64,000 bases of DNA from NCBI GenBank assembly GCA_002862085.1, contig PKCK01000082.1, positions 1 to 64,000 of the forward strand, given 5' to 3'. The notes beneath the pieces are model-generated. The model did not search any database and had not been told where the DNA came from. It worked only from the letters and a program-made list of their open reading frames with translations. Every line of letters starts with the position of its first letter. Position 1 is the stretch's first letter. Shown piece by piece: positions 53,412 through 61,731 of the stretch. Source of the DNA: Planctomycetota bacterium. Lineage in GTDB: Bacteria; Planctomycetota; UBA1135; GCA-002686595. A program made the translations under genes and the position numbers.

Positions 53412-54386
53412 ATGAGCGAGATCCAGAACCCCACCGTGTCCGTCGTCGTGCCGACCCTCGGCCAGGTCGAGCGACTGAGGGTGTCGCTGCCTCCGATCCT
53501 GCGCGCGGTCGAGGCCCGCGGATTCGAGTCCGACGAGGTCATCGTCGTCGACGACTCCGTCGACGAGCGAGCCGCCGCAGCGGTCCCGGAGGTGCTCGCG
53601 GCCGTCGACGCGGCGCGCGAGAGCTCGATCCAGGTGATGACGACCGGCGGCGGTGTGGGCTTCGCGCGCGCGGTCGCCGCCGGCGCGGAGCGAGCCAGCG
53701 GTTCTCTCCTGCTCGTCTGTCAGGACGACGTGGCGCCCGAGGAGGGGGCGCTCGATGCGCTGGCGCGCGCGATGCGAGAGGAGGAGGTCTTCGCCGCCGG
53801 TCCCGTCGTGCGTCGGAGCACCGACGACCCGGCCGCCAGGGCCCGCGGCCGTGTCGTGCCCCACGTGCGCCTCGTCGACGGCCGCGTCGAGGTGGTGGAC
53901 GCCTGCGTCGGCGGACCGGCCCCCGCCCTCGAGCGCGCGACCTTCCTGCCTTCGTGCTGTTTGATGGTGCGCCGCGCGGCTTTCCTGGCCCTGGGCGGCT
54001 TCGACGACCTGTTCGCCCCCTTCGGCTGGGAGGACGTCGACCTGGGGATCGCGGCGCGGCGCAAGGGCATGCGGGTCGTGCGCGTCGGAGACGCCGGCGC
54101 CGTGCATCACGACGATCTCCCCAGCCTCTGGGACGGGGTCGACGAGGAGGTTGCCGAGGCCGCTCTGGAGCGCAACCGACTGCTCGTACGGTGGAAGCAC
54201 CTCGCGACCCGCGGGGAGGCGACCGAGCACCTGGTGGGCCTGTGGCGACAGGTCCTGGAGGCGGGACTCGCGGGTGACCGCCGGACCCTGGAGCAGATCT
54301 GCCTCGCCTTCGATCGCTTGCCCGAGGTGACCACCTCGCGGGCGAAGCTCTCGGGGGCGACTTCGGAGCTCGCGGACGTGATCTGA
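53412..54386 (+). CDS. GT2 family glycosyltransferase
   Basis: A 324-residue GT-A fold enzyme. The nucleotide-binding start is VSVVVPTLGQVERLRVSL, the metal-binding acidic motif is LLLVCQDDVAPEEGALDAL, and the catalytic region is GGFDDLFAPFGWEDVDLGIAARRKG. These resemble the rhamnosyl/galactofuranosyl-type GT2 group. It starts 11 bp after the GT4-like gene with GAGG in between and ends at a strong bidirectional hairpin. Donor and acceptor unknown. Confidence 0.9.
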   Translation: MSEIQNPTVSVVVPTLGQVERLRVSLPPILRAVEARGFESDEVIVVDDSVDERAAAAVPEVLAAVDAARESSIQVMTTGGGVGFARAVAAGAERASGSLLLVCQDDVAPEEGALDALARAMREEEVFAAGPVVRRSTDDPAARARGRVVPHVRLVDGRVEVVDACVGGPAPALERATFLPSCCLMVRRAAFLALGGFDDLFAPFGWEDVDLGIAARRKGMRVVRVGDAGAVHHDDLPSLWDGVDEEVAEAALERNRLLVRWKHLATRGEATEHLVGLWRQVLEAGLAGDRRTLEQICLAFDRLPEVTTSRAKLSGATSELADVI

Positions 54387-54404
54387 CGACGGGTGGCTCC
54401 TCAA

Positions 54405-54451
54405 CGACGCGCGGCGCGCCTCGACCCGGTGTCGAGGCGCGCCGCGCGTCG
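54405..54451. terminator. Perfect 21-bp bidirectional hairpin
   Basis: Arms 54405-54425 and 54431-54451 are exact reverse complements around a CCGGT loop, placed between the convergent GT2 and rho genes (18 bp and 13 bp from the two stops). It has no T-run on either side and no GTTC tail. Confidence 0.7.
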
Positions 54452-54464
54452 CATGGGGGGGCGG

Positions 54465-55919
54465 TCAGCCGCCGACCGTCATCAGGAACTCGGCGTTGAC
54501 CGAGGTCTTCGACATCTTGGAGATGAGCATCTCCATCGCCTCGACGGGGTCGAGCTCGTTGAGCACGCGGCGCAGGACGTAGACGCGCTCGATCTCCTCG
54601 GGCGTGAAGAGCAGCTCCTCCTTGCGGGTGCCGGAGCGGTTGATGTCGATGGCGGGGAAGATGCGCCGGTCGGAGAGGCGCCGGTCGAGGACGATCTCCA
54701 TGTTGCCGGTCCCCTTGAACTCCTCGAAGATCACCTCGTCCATCTTCGAGCCGGTCTCGATGAGCGCGGTGCCGAGGATGGTGAGGGAGCCACCGTGCTC
54801 GATGTTTCGAGCGGCGCCGAAGAAGCGCTTGGGGAACGTCAGCGCCGTGGCCTCGAGGCCGCCGGAGAGGAGCTTGCCGTTGCTGGGCGCCTCGATGTTC
54901 GCTGCGCGCGCGAGGCGGGTGATGGAGTCGAGGAGCACGATCACGTCCTCGCCGGCCTCCACCAGGTGCCTGGACTTCTCCATCACCATCTCGGCGACCT
55001 GGATGTGGCGGGCGGCGGGCTCGTCGAACGTCGAGGAGACGACCTCGACGTTCGGCCCCTCGATGGAGCGGGTGAAGTCGGTGACCTCCTCGGGGCGCTC
55101 GTCGACGAGCAGGATGATCAGCTTCGCGTCGGGCTTGGAGTGCACGATCGACTTGGCGAGCATGTGCAGCAGCACCGTCTTGCCCGTACGCGGCGGCGCC
55201 ACGATCAGGCCTCGCTGGCCGAGCCCGATGGGTGTGATCAGGTCGACGATCCGCATCTCGAGGGGGTTCTCGGACGTTCCCTCGAGGATGATCCGATCCT
55301 CGGGGTAGATCGGGACGAGCTCCTTGAACGGGGCGCGCCCCTTGACCTGCTCGGGCTCCTGGCCGTCGACGGTCTCGATCTCGTGGATGCAGAGGTAGCG
55401 CTCGCCCTCGCCAGGCGGCCGCACCGGGCCCCGGACGACCATCCCTCGCTGGAGCTGATGCTCCTCCACCAGTGAGGCGGGGACGTAGACGTCGTCGAGA
55501 GCCGGCATGTAGTCGTTGGCGAGCACGCGCAGCCAGTGGTGACCACCGGTCTGCACGTCGAGCACCCCCTCGGCGACGATCGCCTCGCGGCGCGCCATCC
55601 AGCCGTTCGCGAGCTCCCACAGCGCGTCGCGGCGGTTGCGTCCCTGGAAGTCCTCGATGCCCTCGTCCTCGGCGAGCTCGTGGAGCTCGTGCAGGTTCAT
55701 GGCCTGCACCGGGGCGAAGTCGTGGGAGGCGAGCTTCTTCTTGCGCGTCTTCGGGAGCGCGTCGAAGAGCTCGTCGATCTCGTCCTCCGTGAGATCCCTC
55801 GGGACCTCGTCGAAGTCGACGTAGACGCCGGTGCCCTTCTGTGCGGCCTGCTTCTGCTTGAAGAACTGCTTCTTCTGCTTGAAGGTCCGCTTCTTCTTCT
55901 GCTGTTGCTGCTGCGCCAT
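54465..55919 (-). CDS. rho: Transcription termination factor Rho
   Basis: Rho is the hexameric RNA helicase that ends many transcripts. The 484-residue protein is longer than E. coli Rho (419). Residues 1-35 are a Gln/Lys-rich tail ([20 protein letters not shown]), followed by the helical N-domain, the cold-shock-like RNA site ([20 protein letters not shown]), Walker A APPRTGKT (usual form PPKAGKT), Walker [15 protein letters not shown] and the C-terminal [13 protein letters not shown]. The many T-poor terminators in the window fit a role for Rho. It starts 105 bp after coaE, with AGGATC next to the start. Confidence 0.96.
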   Translation of the reverse strand: MAQQQQQKKKRTFKQKKQFFKQKQAAQKGTGVYVDFDEVPRDLTEDEIDELFDALPKTRKKKLASHDFAPVQAMNLHELHELAEDEGIEDFQGRNRRDALWELANGWMARREAIVAEGVLDVQTGGHHWLRVLANDYMPALDDVYVPASLVEEHQLQRGMVVRGPVRPPGEGERYLCIHEIETVDGQEPEQVKGRAPFKELVPIYPEDRIILEGTSENPLEMRIVDLITPIGLGQRGLIVAPPRTGKTVLLHMLAKSIVHSKPDAKLIILLVDERPEEVTDFTRSIEGPNVEVVSSTFDEPAARHIQVAEMVMEKSRHLVEAGEDVIVLLDSITRLARAANIEAPSNGKLLSGGLEATALTFPKRFFGAARNIEHGGSLTILGTALIETGSKMDEVIFEEFKGTGNMEIVLDRRLSDRRIFPAIDINRSGTRKEELLFTPEEIERVYVLRRVLNELDPVEAMEMLISKMSKTSVNAEFLMTVGG

Positions 55920-56024
55920 GATCCTGCTGCTGGCGGTGCTTCGTCGCGTGCGCTTCCCGCGTCACGCCGTGTCCGTGCCGGACGTCCGCCGGCACGCGAT
56001 GGGGGAACCGACGGGAGGTCGGGG

Positions 56025-56684
56025 TCAGTCGGGCAGGCCGAGCGCGTCCAGGAGCGCCTGGACAGCGAGGACGAGTTCGGCGTGGCCGTGATCGTTGGGA
56101 AGGATGAAATCCGCGCGCTCGCGCTTGGCGTCCAGGGGGAGCTGTGCGCGCTCGCGGCGCGCGACCTCTCCGGGTTCCCAGCCGCGGTCTCGGACCGCGC
56201 GTCGGTCGCGCTCCTCGATGGAGGCGTCCACGAACACGAGCGTGTCGCAGAGCTCCAGCAGGCCGTGCTGCGCCGCGTTCTCCAGGAGGAGGGGTACGTC
56301 CAGCACGAGCCGCGGCACACCGTCTCGGACGGCGGCCTCGAAGGCGGAGAAGAGCATCTCACGAACCCGGGGGTGGATCCACCCCTCGAGCTCCTTCCTG
56401 GCCTCCGCATCCTCGAACACACGGGCCGCGAGTGCGGCCCGCTCGACCCGCCCGTCCTCATCGAGCACCTCTCGCCCGTGGCGCGCAACAATCCGGGCGA
56501 CGACCTCCGGGTGCTGGAGCGCCTCGTGGGCGGCGCGATCGGCGGACGCGACGCGTCCGGTCCGGCCCGCCAGGGCCGCCGCCGCGGCGGACTTCCCCGA
56601 CGCGACACCGCCCAGAACCCCGAAGACGTGGATCCCGGGGGCCTTCCTCGGTCGTTCGCTCGGGTCCTCCGGGGGGCTGCTCAT
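56025..56684 (-). CDS. coaE: Dephospho-CoA kinase
   Basis: CoaE phosphorylates dephospho-CoA in the last step of coenzyme A synthesis. The 219-residue P-loop kinase has GVLGGVASGKS (K31, S32) after a 19-residue lead, VASADRAAHEAL (the Asp of the substrate site), HPRVREMLFSAFE, LVLDVPLLLEN and RDRRAVRDRG. Length and motif order are normal. It is upstream of rho on the same strand. Confidence 0.93.
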   Translation of the reverse strand: MSSPPEDPSERPRKAPGIHVFGVLGGVASGKSAAAAALAGRTGRVASADRAAHEALQHPEVVARIVARHGREVLDEDGRVERAALAARVFEDAEARKELEGWIHPRVREMLFSAFEAAVRDGVPRLVLDVPLLLENAAQHGLLELCDTLVFVDASIEERDRRAVRDRGWEPGEVARRERAQLPLDAKRERADFILPNDHGHAELVLAVQALLDALGLPD

Positions 56685-57162
56685 GACCTTAGAAGTTGGG
56701 AAACCAGTGGGCCCTCGCGCAATAGCGCACGGTCCGCGGGAGTCCTCCGAGGCCGTCCGGCGGGATCCGCGCTGCGCGTTCCAGCCGGAGCCGCGACCCC
56801 GCGGCGGCCCCCGGCTCGCGCCGGGTCTTCCCGGGCTCCCTCGGATCCAGGCTGCCGGCCCCTTCTACCAGCGGTGCACGCTTGTCCGGCGGGCCCTGCT
56901 CGGTTATCACCTGACGCCCTCCAGGCATCGCCTGTGGCCATCCCGGCCCGTCGCGATGTCCCCCCTTCGATCCCCCCAGCCCCCCCGACCGACGACCTGT
57001 CCCAGCGGCGCTGTCGCGCGGACCAGTCGCCCCGGCGGTCCCGGCAGTCGAGCGCGGCGCTCCGCGCGCGACATGCCTCCCGGGACACACCCACCCCCCC
57101 GACTCCCGACCCGCTCGCCCGGCCACTCCGGGCGAAACCTCTCGGGACCATCGCTCATCCAC
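56685..57162. other. 478-bp gap between divergent coaE and the BRCT-like gene, no feature recognised
   Basis: Promoters for coaE (leftward) and for the coiled-coil BRCT-like gene (rightward) should lie here. The sequence is C-rich. I see no convincing -35/-10 pair, hairpin or conserved small gene; frames open through it are arginine- and proline-rich in all readings, as is usual for noncoding DNA of this composition. Confidence 0.5.
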
Positions 57163-58437
57163 ATGCGCACGAAGACCCTCCCCTCGATCTCCGCCCGCCG
57201 CGGCGCCGCGCGCCTGAGCGCCGTCTGGCTCATCGTCGCCTTCGTCCTCCTGGTCATCGTCGGGGCCTTCGGCTTCATCGCGCAGGACGCGGCCTCGAAG
57301 GCCGAGAAGGATGCACAGACCGCGCGCCAGGACGCCGAGTCGGCTGCCGAGCGCCGCTCCGAGGCGAACGCCGAGCTCTCCGCGCGCTCCGCGATCCTGG
57401 GCTTCACCGCCGACGCCGCGACGATCCCCTCCGACGTCACCGCGGCCCAGGCGGCCCTCGACGACTTCAAGGTGGCGTTCCCCGACATGGAGCCGGCCAC
57501 GACCTTCGAGTTGGCGCTGCCCCTCGCGAAGTCGGCCTACGCCACGCTGCAGAACCGCCTCGCCACACAGGCCACGCGCATCACCGAGCTGGAGGGCCAG
57601 GTCGCCGCCGAGCGCACCGCCAAGTCGGAGATGGAGGACACCAAGGACGGTGAGATCCGCGAGCTCCGCACCCAGCTCACCGACCTGCGCGACACGACGT
57701 CCTCGGAGATCGCCCGCCTCGAGTCGGCGAACGAGGACCTGCGCAGCGAGGTCAACACCAAGACGGGCGAGCTGACCGACGCCGCCGACGCTGCCCGCGC
57801 TTCGGAGAAGGTCGCCGCCGACACCAAGGCGCTCCAGAAGTCCGAGAAGCTCCGCTTCGAGAAGGCGATCAACGACATCGCCCGCCGCTCCGAGAAGGCC
57901 GACGGTGAGATCGCTGGCGCTTCGTCCGAGTACGGCATCGGGTTCATCAACCTGACGGCCGCCGACCGCCTGAGTGAGGGCACCGTCTTCCGCATCGTGA
58001 GCGGTCGCCCGGGCGCCGACGCGACCGTCGCCAAGGGCTACGCCGAGGTCACCAACGTCGGCCCGCGCCTCTCGGAGATCCGCATCTTCGACGTGGTCGA
58101 TCCCAAGGGTCAGCCGATCGTCGAGGGCGACAAGATCTTCAACCCGCTCTACGAACCGAAGAGCCAGCGCAACGCGGTCCTCGCGGGCTCCATCGAGGGC
58201 ATCTACAACAAGCCGGAGCTGGTCCAGCTCTTCTCCGAGATCGGGATCACGGTCCAGAACGAGCTCTCCAACACGACCGACTACCTCATCACGGGCGGCC
58301 CGATCTTCGTCGACGAGGAGGGTGAGCCGCTCGAGGAGCCGCTTCAGGTCTCCGACCTCGCGGCCTACGCCGAGGCGAAGGATCGTGGGGTCCTGATCAT
58401 CCCGATGCGCGACGTCCTCCAGTACTTCCGCCGCTGA
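57163..58437 (+). CDS. Membrane-anchored coiled-coil protein with C-terminal BRCT-like domain
   Basis: A 424-residue protein. A basic N-terminus precedes one membrane helix (about 18-40, VWLIVAFVLLVIVGAFGFIA), so the rest should be outside the cytoplasm. Residues about 41-265 are a long alpha-helical coiled coil rich in Ala, Glu, Lys and Arg. A beta-rich domain (about 270-340: GIGFINLTAADRLSEGTVFR) follows. The end (about 345-424) fits a BRCT fold: AVLAGSIEGIYNKPELVQLF, GITVQNELSNTTDYLITGG and AYAEAKDRGVLIIPMRDVLQ. BRCT domains are otherwise cytoplasmic DNA-repair modules. Function unknown. Confidence 0.78.
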   Translation: MRTKTLPSISARRGAARLSAVWLIVAFVLLVIVGAFGFIAQDAASKAEKDAQTARQDAESAAERRSEANAELSARSAILGFTADAATIPSDVTAAQAALDDFKVAFPDMEPATTFELALPLAKSAYATLQNRLATQATRITELEGQVAAERTAKSEMEDTKDGEIRELRTQLTDLRDTTSSEIARLESANEDLRSEVNTKTGELTDAADAARASEKVAADTKALQKSEKLRFEKAINDIARRSEKADGEIAGASSEYGIGFINLTAADRLSEGTVFRIVSGRPGADATVAKGYAEVTNVGPRLSEIRIFDVVDPKGQPIVEGDKIFNPLYEPKSQRNAVLAGSIEGIYNKPELVQLFSEIGITVQNELSNTTDYLITGGPIFVDEEGEPLEEPLQVSDLAAYAEAKDRGVLIIPMRDVLQYFRR

Positions 58438-58487
58438 TCGTTCCAGCGCCGGGGCTGGCACTGCCCCCCGGTCCCGAGAACAATGGA

Positions 58488-58519
58488 AGGGCGACCCCGG
58501 TTCGATCCGGGGTCGCTCT
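58488..58519 (+). terminator. Hairpin immediately upstream of tatC
   Basis: AGGGCGACCCCGG (58488-58500) pairs with 58507-58519 over 13 bp including one wobble, around a TTCGAT loop. The tail TCTGCGTTCC runs straight into the tatC ATG at 58530. It may end the BRCT-like message or control tatC expression. Confidence 0.55.
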
Positions 58520-58529
58520 TCTGCGTTCC

Positions 58530-59456
58530 ATGACGACGGACGAGCAAGACAACCCGGGCGCCGATGACATCGAGGCGTCGCGCATGACGCTGGGCGAGCA
58601 CCTGGACGAGCTCCGGGTGCGGCTGATGCGAGCGACGCTCGCCTTCGTGATCGCGTTCGTGACCCTCTACGCGTTCCGCGAGCCGGTCAACGACTTCATC
58701 CACATGCCCTACGAGCAGGCCTGGGAGCGCCTGCACGAACGGCTGGTCGAGGTCCGCCGCGAGCAGGTCGAGGAGGATCCCGCGAAGCTCGAGGAGCTCT
58801 TCGTCGTGGGCGAGCCGGAGTGGGAACTGCGCGACCCCGAGAGGGTCCTGGCGCCGGCGTCGGCCTTCCAGCCCGGCGGCGCGTTCTTCGTGAAGGTGCG
58901 GATCTGCTTCCTGCTCGCCCTCTTCGTGGCGGGTCCGGTGCTCCTGTGGGAGATCTGGATGTTCGTGGCCGCGGGGCTCTACAGGCAGGAGAAGCGGGTC
59001 GTGTACTCGTTCCTGCCGCCCAGCATGGGGCTGTTCTTCGCAGGCGTCGGCTTCGGTTTCTCGGTCATGGTGCCGGCGGCCATCTACTTCACCCAGGCGG
59101 ACGGGCTCGGCGTCGATCCGTACATGCGGCAGATGAACATCGACCTGTACCTGCAGTTCCTCAGGTCGCTGTCCCTCGCCCTGGGCGTCATCTTCCAGCT
59201 CCCCATCTTCCAGATCGCCCTGAGCCGCGCGGGGGTCGTGGATCCGGCGGTCTACGCGAAGTTCCGCGGACACGTCTTCGTGGGCATGCTGGTGTTCGCG
59301 GCCCTGATCACGCCGCCCGATCCGGTGACCCAGGTCCTCCTGGCCGGCCCCGCGATCATCCTCTGGGAGATCGGTTACTGGTGCGCGCGCCTCGCGTGGC
59401 GCGGCCACACCGGCTCCGCGGACGCCGACGAGCTCTCGGTCACGACCGGCGCATGA
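58530..59456 (+). CDS. tatC: Sec-independent protein translocase TatC
   Basis: TatC binds twin-arginine signal peptides and forms the core of the Tat translocase. The 308-residue protein has the opening MTLGEHLDELRVRLMRA, the SFLPPSMGLFFAGVGFGFSVM helix, VDPYMRQMNIDLYLQFLRSL and ISPPDPVTQ-like ALITPPDPVTQVLLAGP. Six membrane helices fit. Between helices 1 and 2 the periplasmic loop is extended by about 50 residues relative to E. coli (258 residues). It has an ATGA overlap with cinA. No tatA or tatB gene is seen in the window. Confidence 0.95.
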   Translation: MTTDEQDNPGADDIEASRMTLGEHLDELRVRLMRATLAFVIAFVTLYAFREPVNDFIHMPYEQAWERLHERLVEVRREQVEEDPAKLEELFVVGEPEWELRDPERVLAPASAFQPGGAFFVKVRICFLLALFVAGPVLLWEIWMFVAAGLYRQEKRVVYSFLPPSMGLFFAGVGFGFSVMVPAAIYFTQADGLGVDPYMRQMNIDLYLQFLRSLSLALGVIFQLPIFQIALSRAGVVDPAVYAKFRGHVFVGMLVFAALITPPDPVTQVLLAGPAIILWEIGYWCARLAWRGHTGSADADELSVTTGA

Positions 59457-60730
59457 GCCTCGATCGCGCCGAGCAGGTGGCCGTGGTTTCGGTGGGGGAC
59501 GAGCTCCTCGCCGGCGCGCACCCCGATCTCAACGGTCCGTTCCTCGCGGGCCAGATGGCGCTCCATGGCCGAAGCGTCCGGCGTGTCCTCGTGGTCGGCG
59601 ACGACGAGGCGGACATCGCGGGCGCGGTGGACCTCGCCGCGCGTGAGGCGGGCCTCGTGTTCGTCACGGGAGGCCTGGGCCCGACCCTGGACGACGTGAC
59701 GCGCCACGGCGTCGCGCGGAGCGTGGGCGCGCCGCTCGTCGAGTCGGCCGAGGCGTGGGCCGAGGTCCGCGGATGGTTCGAGCGCGCCGGCCGCGAGATC
59801 CTCGACAGCAACAGGCGCCAGGCCCTGCTGCCCGAGGGCGCGGAGCGCGTCCCGAACGCCTTCGGCACGGCTCCGGGCTTCCGTGCGATCCACCCGTCCG
59901 GCGCCGCGGTGATCGTCCTTCCCGGACCGCCGCGGGAGCTGCAGGGGGTCTTCGTCGCCGAGGTGGAGCCCTGGCTCCGTGAGCGCCCCGTGGGCACGCT
60001 GGCTCGCGCCCGCGCGGTCGCGTGCTTCGCCGACCTGCCGGAGAGCACCTTCGCCGAGCGCGTGGGGGACTGGATGGCGCGGGACGCGAATCCACTGATC
60101 GGGGTCACCGCCAAGGAGGGCATCCTGACCGCGCGGTGCGTGGGCCGGGACGAGGACCCCGCGGAGGCACTGCGGCTCGCGGAGGCGCGGGCGGCGGAGC
60201 TCGCCGCGCTCTTCCCCGATCAGCACCTGGGCGGAGAGGTCGAGGACTTCGGCGCCTTCGTGGGTGCGCAGCTCGTGGCGCGGGGCGAGACGTTCGCCGT
60301 GGCCGAGTCGTGCACCGGCGGCGCGGTGGCCGGAGCGGTGACGGCAGCGCCGGGCGTGAGCGCCGTCTTCCGGGGCTCCTTCGTGACCTACGCCGACGAT
60401 TGGAAGGAGAGCGCGCTGGGGGTCCCCGGCTCGATCCTTCAGGAGCACGGGGCCGTATCGCGGGCCTGCGCCGAGGCCATGGCCCGCGGGGCGCTCCTCG
60501 AGGCGGACGTGCAGCTGGCCGTCAGCGTGACCGGGATCGCGGGACCGGACGGCGGAACGGACGACAAGCCAGTGGGGCTCGTCTGGTTCGGAGTCGCGCG
60601 CCGGGGCGCCGACGGCCAGGTCACGACCCGCGCTGTGGAGCGCCGCTGGCCGCCCCTCGGCAGGGCGCGCGTGCGCCGATGGGCCCGGAACAAGGCGCTC
60701 TCCCTCCTGCTCCGCCCGGACGCGATCTGA
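59453..60730 (+). CDS. cinA: CinA: competence/damage-inducible protein with nicotinamide-nucleotide amidase domain
   Basis: A 425-residue two-domain CinA. The N-terminal molybdopterin-binding-like domain (about 1-175) shows VVSVGDELLAG, FVTGGLGPTLDDVT and IVLPGPPRELQGVF and is expected to act as an ADP-ribose pyrophosphatase. The C-terminal PncC domain (from about 260) shows FAVAESCTGGAVAGAVTAAP, FRGSFVTYADDWK and VSVTGIAGPDGGTDDKPVGL and deamidates NMN in pyridine nucleotide salvage. ATG 59453 overlaps the tatC stop. Length is normal for the fused form. Confidence 0.95.
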   Translation: MSLDRAEQVAVVSVGDELLAGAHPDLNGPFLAGQMALHGRSVRRVLVVGDDEADIAGAVDLAAREAGLVFVTGGLGPTLDDVTRHGVARSVGAPLVESAEAWAEVRGWFERAGREILDSNRRQALLPEGAERVPNAFGTAPGFRAIHPSGAAVIVLPGPPRELQGVFVAEVEPWLRERPVGTLARARAVACFADLPESTFAERVGDWMARDANPLIGVTAKEGILTARCVGRDEDPAEALRLAEARAAELAALFPDQHLGGEVEDFGAFVGAQLVARGETFAVAESCTGGAVAGAVTAAPGVSAVFRGSFVTYADDWKESALGVPGSILQEHGAVSRACAEAMARGALLEADVQLAVSVTGIAGPDGGTDDKPVGLVWFGVARRGADGQVTTRAVERRWPPLGRARVRRWARNKALSLLLRPDAI

Positions 60731-60789
60731 GCGCCCTCGGGGGGCCTCCGGGCCTCATCGGGGACGGATGGATTGGTCCTCCCAGGGTC

Positions 60790-60817
60790 TTCACATCGGG
60801 CCCCTCGGTGCTATTCT
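60790..60817 (+). promoter_or_regulatory. tRNA-Gln promoter (TTCACA-N16-TATTCT)
   Basis: TTCACA at 60790-60795 and TATTCT at 60812-60817, 16 nt apart, form the best sigma-70-type promoter in the window, about 20 nt before the mature tRNA 5' end. Confidence 0.65.
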
Positions 60818-60837
60818 CTGCGCCCTCGAAAGAGGCC

Positions 60838-60912
60838 TACCCCGTGGTGTAATTGGCAACACATCTGGTTTTGGTCCAGACGTTCCAGGTTCGAGTCCTG
60901 GCGGGGTAACCA
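60838..60912 (+). tRNA. tRNA-Gln (anticodon UUG)
   Basis: The cloverleaf folds fully: acceptor TACCCCG/CGGGGTA (60838-60844, 60902-60908), D arm GTGT/ACAC, anticodon arm TCTGG-TTTTGGT-CCAGA with anticodon TTG, variable CGTT, and T arm CCAGG-TTCGAGT-CCTGG. The discriminator A and CCA (60910-60912) are encoded. It reads CAA codons. Confidence 0.97.
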
Positions 60913-60944
60913 GCCTCCGGCGCGCCCAGCGTGCCGGGGGCTGG
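60910..60944 (+). terminator. Hairpin terminator of the tRNA-Gln unit
   Basis: CCAGCCTCCGGC (60910-60921) pairs with 60933-60944 with one wobble. The left arm overlaps the CCA end. The tail TTTCGTTCAGGG shares TTCGTTCAGGG with the hairpin at 22061. Confidence 0.65.
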
Positions 60945-61019
60945 TTTCGTTCAGGGAAGATCCCTGCGCGTCGTGCGTCTCCCTGGATCCCATCCCGCTC
61001 CGCATCGAAGAGCTCGACC

Positions 61020-61712
61020 ATGCAGACCCTCTCACGCGTCCTCGGCTTCCTGTTCCTTCTCCTCGCAGTCGGGCCCCTCGCGGCTGCCCAGGGCATGGTC
61101 CAGCTGCGCTTCTCGGGCGCGCTGGGCACGGACAAGAGCCACCTCGTCGAGGTGGAGATCGTCGAGGCGGAGTCGGGCAACGAGCTCGTCCTCCACGTCC
61201 ACCTGGCGGCGGGGACGACCGGGGCCGAGCTCGCCGACCTGGTCGCGCGCCGGGCCGAGCGCGCCGGCATCTCGCTGACCGCGCCGGCTCCGGTGGCGGG
61301 CAGCGGGAGCCTCTTCGTGGACGCGGCCAGCGCGGTGCGCGTGCGCCTCGGCGGGGGCCTCTCCGGAGAGGTCTCCTGCGTGGAGGCCGCGCCGTCCCTG
61401 GTCCGCATCCTGCGGCCCGGCGCGATCCCGGGGAAGGGCACCGTCCGGGTCGTCGGCAGCAGCGCGATCGTCACGAAGGGGCGTCCTCCCGTTCGCGCGA
61501 GAGCCGAGCTCTCCGCGGAGGTGACCCCGGAGATGGACGCGCCCGCGACCGCCACCGCCCTCTGGCGAGCCGGCGCCGAGCGCTGGATGAGCGAGCGCCC
61601 CGGCAGCGACGGCTGGCGTCCGATCAAGCTCCTGGAGGGCGGGGTGCTGACCGGCGTGTCGGTGCGCGTGGACGGGTACGCGGACTGGCGCGTCGAGGTG
61701 TCGCTCGACTGA
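61020..61712 (+). CDS. Small exported protein of unknown function
   Basis: A 230-residue protein with a signal peptide (MQTLSRVLGFLFLLLAVGPLAAAQ) and a beta-rich mature part: MVQLRFSGALGTDKSHLVEV, a helix TGAELADLVARRAERAG, and DWRVEVSLD at the end. I do not recognise the family. It lies alone between the tRNA-Gln terminator and the convergent lipoyl transferase gene. No Shine-Dalgarno precedes ATG 61020. Confidence 0.7.
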   Translation: MQTLSRVLGFLFLLLAVGPLAAAQGMVQLRFSGALGTDKSHLVEVEIVEAESGNELVLHVHLAAGTTGAELADLVARRAERAGISLTAPAPVAGSGSLFVDAASAVRVRLGGGLSGEVSCVEAAPSLVRILRPGAIPGKGTVRVVGSSAIVTKGRPPVRARAELSAEVTPEMDAPATATALWRAGAERWMSERPGSDGWRPIKLLEGGVLTGVSVRVDGYADWRVEVSLD

Positions 61713-61731
61713 GCACCGAGCTCGCGCCCGA

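Noticed and set aside
60790..60912. tRNA-Gln as an integration site for a mobile element
   Set aside because: No integrase, phage gene or repeated tRNA 3' end is found downstream; gene content and base composition do not change.
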